Below are positions 26,793 through 38,011 of a DNA stretch of 64,000 nucleotides, piece after piece; the stretch's first letter is position 1; each line of letters begins with the position of its first letter. A program made the translations under genes and the position numbers. The stretch spans positions 1 to 64,000 of the forward strand of contig CAZFLE010000024.1 in assembly GCA_964519895.1 (NCBI GenBank), given 5' to 3'. The notes under the pieces are model-generated. The model saw only the letters and a program-made list of their open reading frames with translations. It was not told the DNA's origin and did not search any database. The DNA comes from CAYFPX01 sp964519895. Lineage in GTDB: Bacteria; Myxococcota_A; UBA796; CAJQPC01.

Positions 26793-29384
26793 ATGAGCTC
26801 TCAGCTGCACCAGTCCGCCCCCGAACAGACCGCCCCCGACCGAGCACAGGGACCCTCCTCGGGCGGCGGCGGCGGGCGCGGCAACGCTGCGGCCCTGGAC
26901 CAGGCCCGCGGCGGCGGACGGGGCCTGGGCGCAATCGCAGGGATCGAGGGCTACAAGGGCGATCCCGCTCGGCTGGCCCAGCTGATCGAGGGGGGCTTCG
27001 GCCAGGGCTTCGGGGGCACCCAGGTCCAGGAAGGCGACACTTCGGGCAGCGCCGTCGCGACGTCCCAGGGCAGCACAGTGACCGTGGGCAGCGACTTCGC
27101 CGACATGAGCGCCGAGGAACAGGACTTCGTCCTGGCCCATGAGTTCGCCCACCAGGCCCAGCAGACCTCAGGCGAGTTCTCGCCGTCGTCCAAGGGCGCG
27201 GTCGAGGCCGACGCGAACACCGCTGCCGCCACGGTGCTCGGGGGCGGCCGGGCCAACCTGGCCGCGTCGGCGAGGCCGGGCCAGGCCTACAATTGGGAGT
27301 GGTCCGACGTCGCCGAGACGGCCCTGAACGTCGCGACCTTCGGTGCCTACGGGGCTGCGACCAGCGTGGCCGAGTGGACCCTGGAGCAGATCGGGGGCCC
27401 CAGTGACCTGTTGCGGTGCGTGCAACAGGCCGGCGAGACGGTCGCCAAGGAGCTGATCGACCAGCTGGCCACGGCAAACGTGAGCGTGCTCATCGCGTTC
27501 ATCACCGGCAACCCGACCCACGCGCTGGTGACCTACATCCTGGGCAAGCTGGACTCCGAGCAGATCGCCGAGGTGCTGGGTGGACTGACCACCGAGCAGC
27601 TCGTGGGCTTCATCGCGTTGCTGGCAGCCGGGCCCTTCCTGCTCTACATCCTGCCGGCGATCGCCCTGTTGGAGCCCGAGCAGCAGGAACAGGTGCTGTC
27701 CGCCTTCAGCCCCGAGGCCCTGGGCCGGGCGTTGCTCGCCCTCCCCGAGACAACCCGCGAGCTGCTCCAGGCCGCGGTGAACACCGCCTGGCCGGTGGGT
27801 GTGGGCATGTCCCTGGACGCCGGGCTCGGCGCCACGTTCGGCTACCCGATCTACCTGGGCGTCGACGCCTTCTTGGAGGTGAGCCACTCCGCCCCGGACA
27901 CCATCCGGATGAAGCGCGGCGGGCAGCTGACCGAAGCCTTCGACACAGGCGTGGGCGCCGGCGGTTTCATCGGGTTCGGCGGCCAGGAGACCGGCGGGGG
28001 CAACCGCGAAGGGGGCTTTGGAATCGGCGCCGAGGCCGGCGCGCAATTCCAGGCAGGCCTCAAGCAGTGCGTGAGCCAGACCTTTGAGTTCCCGGTGATG
28101 AACGACGCGGGCTTCTCGGCCTTCCTGCTGATGGCCGCTGGGGTCAGCGAAGGTGCCGTGTTCCAGCTGGCGAGCGTGTTCATCGACGAGCTCCGAGCGC
28201 TCAACCCGATGAACTACAACACCGCGAACAAGTTCGAATTCAAGGTGTTCGCCGAAGGCAACGCCGCGGCCCAGGCGGGGGTCAGGACGGCCGGCGAGAA
28301 CACCGAGGAAGGCGGATCGACCTGGGACAGCTCCGAAGGTTCTCGCGACACGGGCGGGCGGCCACCGTGGTACGACCTGCGCAGCCTGATCCGTGCCAGT
28401 GTCACCGGAAACGCTGCGGCCGAAGCCGGGGTGAGCGCCGAGATGGAGGTCAAGAGCTTCACCGACAACCCGGACGGCACCCGGGTGCCCAGCGAGATGG
28501 AGTTCGCGCTGGGCGCCGAGGGCTCGGCCACCGCGGGCATCGTGCACGCGATCCCAATCCTGTCGGGCATGATGGGGCAGCTCCCGTCGTTCGAGACCGG
28601 GGGTGGGGTCAAGGTCGTCTGGCAGGTGTCCGGCAGCCCGGACGACGAACAGGGGGTCTTCAGCGAGCCCAGCGTTCACCTGATCGGCAAGACGGGCGCG
28701 GGTTTCGACCGACTCGAAGGAGCGGGCAGCGAGACGGACATCGAGCTGGGCACCATCGGCCCCGAGACCTTCGCGTCGGTGGAGAATTTCCTGGCCGCCC
28801 AGCGCGGTGCGACCTTCCGACGGCGGGCGTCGATCGGCGGGGACTTCGGCCGATCCTATGTCTCGGCCCTGAATCGTCAGGGCACCTTCAACACGATGCT
28901 CCCTTCCGAGTATCGCCGCTACGGCTTCCGGGTCGAGGGCTACATCGACGTCACCTGTGCCATCACCAGCGATCAGATCCGCGGTATCTACAACGACGTG
29001 ATCTCCGGGGCCCAGGAATACGCCGAGGGTGGGCCTGTGCTTCAGTCTCTCCAGAACGACGTCATCGCCCTGCTGACCGGCGGCGAGGTCTCGCCGGCGC
29101 TGTCGGGCACCGTTCGCAGCGTCGCCCAGCGGCTCCTGGACTCACTGACCGAACTCGACTTCAGCGGCGTGTTCGGCCTGGGGGCCGCGGCGGGGGCCCA
29201 GGCCTCGGAAGGCGCCAAGGTCCGCCTGGAGGGCAACGTGGCCGGCGCGATCACCTATGAGCGGAACCTGCTCGAGGAGCTCGGCGACGGGGCCAGGCCC
29301 ACTGTGGAGCAGCTCGAGAACCTGATCCGCAACATCGGCACGGCGGGGTCGGCCCTGCTCGACGTGCCGGCCGAGAACGCCTGA
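26793..29384 (+). CDS. DUF4157 (eCIS-core domain) protein
   Basis: 863 residues. A Gly/Gln-rich, disordered N-terminus (about 1-50) precedes a DUF4157 domain with a metalloprotease-like HEFAH at 116-120 inside 'FVLAHEFAHQAQQTSGEF'. DUF4157 proteins often accompany extracellular contractile injection systems as cargo or processing factors. Residues about 190-330 are helical with hydrophobic stretches (pore- or membrane-interacting look), and about 350-800 are Gly/Ala/Glu-rich with repeated 'GAEAGAQFQAG' and 'GNAAAEAGVSAE'-like strands, suggesting a repetitive beta structure. No signal peptide and no tail or sheath genes nearby. The function of the C-terminal 600 residues is unknown. Confidence 0.75.
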   Translation: MSSQLHQSAPEQTAPDRAQGPSSGGGGGRGNAAALDQARGGGRGLGAIAGIEGYKGDPARLAQLIEGGFGQGFGGTQVQEGDTSGSAVATSQGSTVTVGSDFADMSAEEQDFVLAHEFAHQAQQTSGEFSPSSKGAVEADANTAAATVLGGGRANLAASARPGQAYNWEWSDVAETALNVATFGAYGAATSVAEWTLEQIGGPSDLLRCVQQAGETVAKELIDQLATANVSVLIAFITGNPTHALVTYILGKLDSEQIAEVLGGLTTEQLVGFIALLAAGPFLLYILPAIALLEPEQQEQVLSAFSPEALGRALLALPETTRELLQAAVNTAWPVGVGMSLDAGLGATFGYPIYLGVDAFLEVSHSAPDTIRMKRGGQLTEAFDTGVGAGGFIGFGGQETGGGNREGGFGIGAEAGAQFQAGLKQCVSQTFEFPVMNDAGFSAFLLMAAGVSEGAVFQLASVFIDELRALNPMNYNTANKFEFKVFAEGNAAAQAGVRTAGENTEEGGSTWDSSEGSRDTGGRPPWYDLRSLIRASVTGNAAAEAGVSAEMEVKSFTDNPDGTRVPSEMEFALGAEGSATAGIVHAIPILSGMMGQLPSFETGGGVKVVWQVSGSPDDEQGVFSEPSVHLIGKTGAGFDRLEGAGSETDIELGTIGPETFASVENFLAAQRGATFRRRASIGGDFGRSYVSALNRQGTFNTMLPSEYRRYGFRVEGYIDVTCAITSDQIRGIYNDVISGAQEYAEGGPVLQSLQNDVIALLTGGEVSPALSGTVRSVAQRLLDSLTELDFSGVFGLGAAAGAQASEGAKVRLEGNVAGAITYERNLLEELGDGARPTVEQLENLIRNIGTAGSALLDVPAENA

Positions 29385-29390
29385 CCCGCG

Positions 29391-30596
29391 TTGCGCATCC
29401 TGCTCTCCGGGCTCTCCGGATCCCTGGCCCACGCCTCTCGTGTCGTCGCCCTGGGCCGCGCGCTCGCCGAGCGAGGCCACGAGGTGCACCTGGCCGGTGG
29501 GCCCGGCTTCCTGGACGACCCGATCCTGGTGTCGTCGGACGAATTCATGCGACACCGGGTCGCCGAGCCCAGCCTGGCCCAGATCATCGGTCAAGGCCAG
29601 GGCCCGGGCTGGTTCGATCGTGCTCTGGCCGACGATCGAGCCCTGTTGGAGCGGGTGGCCCCCGACCTGGTGGTGTTCGACAACCGGCGCACTGCAGGGC
29701 TCGCTGCGAGGCTCGCCGGTGTGCGCACCCTGAGCCTGACCAACGCCCCCTTGCTCGGTCCGCACCTGGGGTGGTCGCCGAGCGTCGAGAGCTTCCTGGG
29801 TCTGTTGGGCCCCGTGCTGGGTCTGGACCCGGAGCGGCTGCGCCAGAACCCGAGCCTGGCCGGCCGGGCGCCCCACGAGCCCGTGCCCCTGCAGCAGGCG
29901 CTCGTGCCTCCGGCGCTGCGGGCCGGGCTGGAGCGGGCCGGCCTGCCGGTCCCACCGGCGCTGCACCACCTGTCCCTCGGCGACGTCACCGCGGTCTGCG
30001 ACCACCCGGCGCTCCACCCTCTCCAGGACCCCCCGCCCGGGGTCGAGCCGGTGGGGCCGGTCCTGCCGTGCCTCCGGGTCGGGCTGCCGCGTTGGTGGGA
30101 CACGCTCTCCCCGGATCGCCCGGTGGTGCTGGTGAGCTTTGGTTCCACCGGCACGCTGACCGCTCGGGATGCCGTGCTGCAGGCCCTGTGCGCGCTGGAC
30201 GTCCAGGTGCTCGCCACGGGCCTCGCGCCCGATCAGGCCCCCTCTGGCGTCCGGGCCGCGTCCTGGCTGCCCGGCGCCGAGGCCGCTGCCCGAGCGGACC
30301 TGGTGGTGTGTCATGGCGGCAGCGGCACCATCTACCAAGCCCTGGCCGCCGGCACACCCGTGGTCTGCCTGCCGGGCCACCTGGAGCAGGCCCTGAACAG
30401 CCTCGCGGCGGCCCGGGTGGGCGTCGGCGTCACCGTCGCCGCGCGGGTGGCAGTCGGTGCGCCGGACGAGCTCAGCGCCATGTTGGCGCGTGCCCTGGAC
30501 AACCAGACCCTGCAAGAGCGGGCCCAGGCCCTCTCGGCCCAGCTGGATCCGGCCGCGGCGGTGGACCGTTGTGTCGCGCTGGGTCTGGGCTGCTAG
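29391..30596 (+). CDS. UGT-type (GT1) glycosyltransferase
   Basis: 401 residues from TTG 29391, six bases after the DUF4157 stop, so probably co-translated. GT-B fold: N-terminal 'ILLSGLSGSLAHASRVVALG' (acceptor domain, His) and C-terminal donor site 'VCHGGSGTIYQALAAGTPVV' followed by 'CLPGHLEQALN', typical of UDP-sugar/macrolide glycosyltransferases. It may modify a small molecule or lipid; pairing with the DUF4157 gene is by position only. The stop overlaps that of the convergent propeller lipoprotein gene. Confidence 0.78.
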   Translation: MRILLSGLSGSLAHASRVVALGRALAERGHEVHLAGGPGFLDDPILVSSDEFMRHRVAEPSLAQIIGQGQGPGWFDRALADDRALLERVAPDLVVFDNRRTAGLAARLAGVRTLSLTNAPLLGPHLGWSPSVESFLGLLGPVLGLDPERLRQNPSLAGRAPHEPVPLQQALVPPALRAGLERAGLPVPPALHHLSLGDVTAVCDHPALHPLQDPPPGVEPVGPVLPCLRVGLPRWWDTLSPDRPVVLVSFGSTGTLTARDAVLQALCALDVQVLATGLAPDQAPSGVRAASWLPGAEAAARADLVVCHGGSGTIYQALAAGTPVVCLPGHLEQALNSLAAARVGVGVTVAARVAVGAPDELSAMLARALDNQTLQERAQALSAQLDPAAAVDRCVALGLGC

Positions 30597-31906
30597 AAAA
30601 TCTCCACCTCGTTCACCACCAACCCCAACCCATCGATCGTCGTATAGCGCAAAATCCCCTCCGCGAACGCGATCCCGCCACCGAAGTCAGTGCCCACCCC
30701 CTCGACGAGATCCGTGCTCGAGATCTCACCATCCCGCGTTCGTCCCAACCGAACGGCCCAACCATCGCCCTCCCGGCCGACCCAAGCCACGAACGCACCG
30801 TCGCTGGACAGCGCCACCTGGGCGACCTGTTCCCGAGCCAGGAAGGGCACGTCGTCCACCACCACGTGCCACGATCGGTCCCCAGTCTCCTCTGGGGTCC
30901 GGCCCAGCCACGCCAGGTGCTCGCCGTCGGCGCTCCAGACAAGCGGCAGGTCTCCGACGCCCCCTTGGGGCCGGCCGGGCTTGCCGTCTCGGTAGACCCG
31001 CAGGACGCCGTCGTCCTGGGCCCACCAGGCCACGTGCTGACCGCTGGGGTCGAACTGGGGCCCCGGGTGTCCGACCCGCTCGTGCTGGACACCCGAGACG
31101 CCATCCACCCGCACGTCCCAGCGTCCCTCGACCTGCTGGGGCAGGGCCCAGCGGTCCCCGCGAGGCGCATGGACTGGGCTGCCCAGGTCGGCGAACGGTC
31201 CGTCGTCGACGCCGTTCCGCACCGACCAGAAGCCGTCGCTGCGCTGCACCACCAGGGTCAAGACGTCGCCGCTGGCGCTGAAGGCCGCGGCGATCGGGGT
31301 GCCGCTCAGAGGGGTGGCGTGCCCGTCGCGCACCAGGACCTGACCCTCTGTCCCCTGGGCGGCAAAGGCCAGGTGCCCGCCACTCGGCGACAGCACGGGC
31401 GGCCCGACGTCGGCCCAGGTCCCGACCGCCTCGCCGTCGAGCAGCACTTGCCAGCCACCGTCGACCTGGCCCTGCCAGGCGAGGTGTTCACCGTCCGTGC
31501 TCACCGCGATGCCGACCTTGCCCAGCGCCGCGAAGGCCGCTGTCGCCTGCCCCGCCACGACCACCCGCCAGCCCTGGCCCGATCGCTCGCCCCAGGCGAC
31601 CCGCTGTCCCCCAGACAGGAGCACCGGCGTGCCGTCCAGCACGCCCCCCAGGCCACTGGCCACCGGGCGCCCGTCGTGGATCACCTCCCAGGACCCGTCC
31701 GTTTGGGTCCGGACCCGGGCGTGGTGCGCCAGGTCGGGGGTCAGGACCAGGCTGGCGTTGAGCTCGCTGCGGGGCACGAGCAGCTTGGAGCGGACGGGCA
31801 CCAGCAGCGGTTGGCGCACGGGAGCTGGAGGGGACACGGGCACCTCATGGGCTTCGGAACCACAGGCGGTCAGGGCCAGCCCGAGCAGGGGAGAAGTGAG
31901 CGACAA
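30593..31906 (-). CDS. WD40/TolB-like beta-propeller lipoprotein
   Basis: 437 residues from TTG 31906, nine bases after GGAG, with TAAGCT further upstream. Lipobox ALTAC. The body is about eight repeats built on 'DGEHLAWxG', 'SPSGGHLAFAAQG' and 'DPSGQHVAWWAQD' blocks, each followed by a W-x-V-x-x-DG strand: a TolB/WD40-like propeller. Probably a binding scaffold in the envelope; no catalytic residues are recognised. Divergent from recQ. Confidence 0.7.
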   Translation of the reverse strand: MSLTSPLLGLALTACGSEAHEVPVSPPAPVRQPLLVPVRSKLLVPRSELNASLVLTPDLAHHARVRTQTDGSWEVIHDGRPVASGLGGVLDGTPVLLSGGQRVAWGERSGQGWRVVVAGQATAAFAALGKVGIAVSTDGEHLAWQGQVDGGWQVLLDGEAVGTWADVGPPVLSPSGGHLAFAAQGTEGQVLVRDGHATPLSGTPIAAAFSASGDVLTLVVQRSDGFWSVRNGVDDGPFADLGSPVHAPRGDRWALPQQVEGRWDVRVDGVSGVQHERVGHPGPQFDPSGQHVAWWAQDDGVLRVYRDGKPGRPQGGVGDLPLVWSADGEHLAWLGRTPEETGDRSWHVVVDDVPFLAREQVAQVALSSDGAFVAWVGREGDGWAVRLGRTRDGEISSTDLVEGVGTDFGGGIAFAEGILRYTTIDGLGLVVNEVEIF

Positions 31907-31926
31907 CGCGGGGACTCCGGGCGGCG

Positions 31927-31932
31927 AGCTTA
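31927..31932 (-). promoter_or_regulatory. Possible -10 element TAAGCT
   Basis: TAAGCT on the minus strand, 20 bp before the TTG start of the propeller lipoprotein and just ahead of its GGAG ribosome site. The divergent recQ side shows only a weak TAGCGG near 31963. Confidence 0.38.
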
Positions 31933-31996
31933 GCCTGCCGACCACACCGCCCAGCGCGAGGATAGCGGGTGCTGGACCCCTGCCCGGCCACTGGGA

Positions 31997-33988
31997 ATGG
32001 ACCTCGACCAGCTGCTCATCGATCGGTTCGGATTTCCGGCGTTCCGCCCGGGGCAGCGCGAGGCGATCACTTCGCTCCTGGCGGGCGAGGACCTGCTGTG
32101 CATCCAGCCCACGGGCCACGGCAAGTCCCTGATCTACCAGGTCTCGTCGGTGGTCCTGGGCGGGGTGACGCTGGTGATCTCCCCGCTGCTGGCCCTGATG
32201 CGGGACCAGCTGGACCACCTGGAGCGGCGCTTTGGCATCCCGGCCGCGAGCATCAACAGCGACCAGGACGACGCCGAGAACGAGCGGGCGCGGGCGCTGG
32301 CTGCGAGCGGGCACATCCAGATCCTCTTCGTGGCACCCGAGCAGCTGGACAACGTCGAGCGGCTCGCTTTCCTCACGTCCCTGGACCTGCGGCTCGTGGT
32401 GGTCGACGAGGCCCACTGCATCTCCACCTGGGGCCATGACTTTCGGCCAGCCTATCGGGAGATCGCTCGCCTGGTGGCCGCGGTCCGCGAGAGCGACGCG
32501 GTGCGGGTGTTGGGGCTGACGGCGACGGCCGACAGTCGAACCGAGGAAGACATCCGGGGTCAGCTCGCGCCGATCCGGGTCATGCGTCGGTCGATGGACC
32601 GCCCCAACCTGGCCCTGGCGACCCACCGCGTCCACGGCATGGGCGAGAAGCTCGCCTGGCTCCACGACCGGCTGGGCCGGTGGGAGGGGGTGAGCCTGCT
32701 GTACTGCGCGACCCGGGACAACACGGAGATGGTGGCCGAGTACCTGGCCGAGCGGGGGCACCGGGTGGCCGCCTACCACGCCGGACTGCCGCCGGATCGC
32801 AAGCGCACGCTCCAGGCGGCCTTCCTGGACGGCCAGTACGCGGCCATCGCGGCCACCAACGCCCTGGGCATGGGCATCGACAAGTCAGACCTGAGGGCGG
32901 TCGTGCACGTGGACGTGCCGGGCTCGATCACGGCTTGCTACCAGGAGGTGGGCCGCGCCGGACGCGATGGCCTGCCAGCCCGAGGCGAGCTCCTGTGGGA
33001 CCCCGACGACCGCCGGATCCAGGAGTACTTCATCCACTCCGCTCGGCCGAGCCGCGGGGACTTCGAGAAGCTCCAGGGACTGATCGACCAGGAGCCGCGG
33101 CGGCTGACGGACCTGAAGCGCCTGAGCGGCCTGCACCCCACCCGGGTCACGGTCGTGGTGGCCGAGCTGGTCGAGCAGGGCTTCGTGGTCAAGGAGGCCC
33201 GCAAGCGGACCCAGTACTACGTGGGCACGGGCCGGCCCGGCGCCCCCGAGCTGACGCGCTACGAGCGCCAGGAACAGGTCCGACGAGAAGGCCTGGCCCG
33301 CATGATGGCCTACGCCGATGGGCAGACCGGCTGCCTGATGCAGACCCTGCGCCAGTGCCTGGGCGACGACCACGCCGACACCTGCGGGCGGTGCGGCGGC
33401 TGTCTCGGCGTCCCGCCCGAGCCCCTCGACGGCGCCCAGGCCAGCGCCTGGCTCGCCGAGCGGCCTGTCGCCCTGGCCGGGTACCGCCGGGACATGGCGG
33501 CGGGCCGGGCGCTGTTCGACAGCAGCCGGCGGTCGCCGGCCTTTCGGGCCTTCATGGGCGGGCGGACCCAGGGCCGGTCGGATCCCGCGGTGCTCGAGCG
33601 CCTGGTCGCGGTCGCCAGGACCCTGGGGGACTTCGTCGCGGTCGTGCCCTTGCCCACGGGCAGCTGGGCGGCAGGCCCCCAGGTCGCCGATCACCTGGCC
33701 CGGGCCCTGGGCATCCCGGTGGCCTCGGTGCTGGCTTGGGGTGCGCAGCCCGAGGCCCGGCAGGGCACCCTGCTCAACAACGACCAGCGCCGGGCCAACG
33801 TCGCCGGCCGCATGGTGGCCGAGCACCCCCCGGACGGCGACCTGTTGTTGCTCGACGACTACGCCGGCTCCAGCGCCACCCTGCGCGAGGCGGCCCGGGC
33901 TCTGAAGGCCGTGGGTCACCAGGGGGCGCGGATCCCGCTCACCGTCGCCCGGGTGCGCTGGCGGCTGGGCAGGCCAGGCATCGTCTGA
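31997..33988 (+). CDS. recQ: RecQ-family helicase fused to phosphoribosyltransferase-like domain
   Basis: 663 residues. Helicase core: Q-motif 'FGFPAFRPGQREAI', Walker A 'PTGHGKS' near residue 40, 'ISPLLALMRDQ', DEAH box 'VVVDEAHCISTWGHDFRP', motif VI 'QEVGRAGRDG'. The zinc-binding Cys (CLMQTLRQC … CGRCGGC) sit near residue 450. The C-terminal 120 residues carry 'LLLLDDYAGSSATLREA', a PRPP-binding-loop-like motif of ComF-type phosphoribosyltransferases. RecQ unwinds 3'-5' in recombination repair; the PRTase-like tail is seen in some actinobacterial-type RecQ proteins and its role is unknown. The HRDC domain seems absent. Confidence 0.88.
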   Translation: MDLDQLLIDRFGFPAFRPGQREAITSLLAGEDLLCIQPTGHGKSLIYQVSSVVLGGVTLVISPLLALMRDQLDHLERRFGIPAASINSDQDDAENERARALAASGHIQILFVAPEQLDNVERLAFLTSLDLRLVVVDEAHCISTWGHDFRPAYREIARLVAAVRESDAVRVLGLTATADSRTEEDIRGQLAPIRVMRRSMDRPNLALATHRVHGMGEKLAWLHDRLGRWEGVSLLYCATRDNTEMVAEYLAERGHRVAAYHAGLPPDRKRTLQAAFLDGQYAAIAATNALGMGIDKSDLRAVVHVDVPGSITACYQEVGRAGRDGLPARGELLWDPDDRRIQEYFIHSARPSRGDFEKLQGLIDQEPRRLTDLKRLSGLHPTRVTVVVAELVEQGFVVKEARKRTQYYVGTGRPGAPELTRYERQEQVRREGLARMMAYADGQTGCLMQTLRQCLGDDHADTCGRCGGCLGVPPEPLDGAQASAWLAERPVALAGYRRDMAAGRALFDSSRRSPAFRAFMGGRTQGRSDPAVLERLVAVARTLGDFVAVVPLPTGSWAAGPQVADHLARALGIPVASVLAWGAQPEARQGTLLNNDQRRANVAGRMVAEHPPDGDLLLLDDYAGSSATLREAARALKAVGHQGARIPLTVARVRWRLGRPGIV

Positions 33989-34031
33989 CCGCCTCCAGAA
34001 GCCAACACGGGCGCCCGAGCCCGGTGGTACC

Positions 34032-36887
<2,856 letters not shown>

Positions 36888-36909
36888 AGCTCGGTCGAGG
36901 AGCCTGCCT

Positions 36910-38001
36910 GTGACCCTGATCCCGCTCCTGCTCGCCTGCACAGGGGGCACGCCCTCGACCGACTCGGCCACCGACTCCGCCCCGATCGAGCCCTGGTGCG
37001 CCAGCCACGACGGCGACGAGTTCGGAACCCTGGTGGGTTGCTACGGCCTGCTCGACACGGTCGCCGGCACCGGCGAGATCGGCACCAAGGGCTACAACGG
37101 CTGGGACGACAGCTTCGAGGGTGGATCGGCGCTGGAAGCCGAGCTGTCCCGGCCTCACATGACCATGGCCGACGCCCAGGGCAACCTGTACATCGCCGAC
37201 AAGGACGCGCACGCGGTGCGCAAGGTCGACACCGCGGGCATCATCACCACGGTCGCCGGCACCGGGGTCGCAGGGGACGACGGCGACGATCCCGGCCAGG
37301 GGGACGAGCGGCGGCTGAGCTCTCCCAACGGCCTGTGGGCCGGCGCCGACGGCACGGTCTGGATCCACGACATGGGCAACTCAAAGGTGCGCAAGCTCAC
37401 GCCCGACGGGGAGCTGACCACGCTGTTCGAGACCGGTGGCTCCAGCACCGGCCGGGGGCTGTGGGTGGCCGACGACGAGTCCCTTGCCTACGTCTCCTGC
37501 GGCTCGACCCTGCGATCCTGGACGCCCGACGACGGCGTCCAGACCCATGCATCGGGCTTCTCGTCCCTGGGCAGCGTGGTCGTCGACGCCGACGGCCTGG
37601 CAGTGGCCGCGGACCGGGGCGGCCACGACGTCACCCGGGTGCACGCGGACGGCTCGACCGAGGTCATCGCCGGCACCGGCGGCACCACCGGCGGCGGCGA
37701 CGGTCAGGCGGCCCTGGACACCGGACTGTCCGAAGTCCGCGGCCTCTGGTTCCATCCCCTGGGTGGCTACTTCCTGGCCACCCACAGCGGCGGCCAGATC
37801 TGGTACGTCGACACCGACGGCATCATCCACCTCTTCATCGACGGCGACCAGGACCACAGCCACAGCGGCGACGGCGAGCGCTTCGACACGCCGGGCAAGA
37901 AGATCAGCGAGCCCCGGGCCATCACCATGGACGCCCTGGGTCAGCTGATCATCACCGAGAACGACGCCGGCTTCATTCGCGTGGTGGCCCGGGCGGAGTG
38001 A
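36910..38001 (+). CDS. NHL-repeat beta-propeller lipoprotein
   Basis: 363 residues from GTG 36910, with a very short signal (lipobox LLLAC at residue 10) and a Ser/Thr/Asp linker. NHL repeats recur: 'MADAQGNLYIADKDAHAVRK', 'VAGTGVAGDDG', 'DGTVWIHDMGNSKVRK', and a final 'MDALGQLIITENDAGFIR'. NHL propellers bind ligands or partner proteins; no catalytic motif is recognised. It starts 22 bp after the MopE-repeat protein gene, so probably co-transcribed, and converges on the frameshifted FG-GAP gene. Confidence 0.78.
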   Translation: MTLIPLLLACTGGTPSTDSATDSAPIEPWCASHDGDEFGTLVGCYGLLDTVAGTGEIGTKGYNGWDDSFEGGSALEAELSRPHMTMADAQGNLYIADKDAHAVRKVDTAGIITTVAGTGVAGDDGDDPGQGDERRLSSPNGLWAGADGTVWIHDMGNSKVRKLTPDGELTTLFETGGSSTGRGLWVADDESLAYVSCGSTLRSWTPDDGVQTHASGFSSLGSVVVDADGLAVAADRGGHDVTRVHADGSTEVIAGTGGTTGGGDGQAALDTGLSEVRGLWFHPLGGYFLATHSGGQIWYVDTDGIIHLFIDGDQDHSHSGDGERFDTPGKKISEPRAITMDALGQLIITENDAGFIRVVARAE

Positions 38002-38011
38002 CCCCCGCCGA

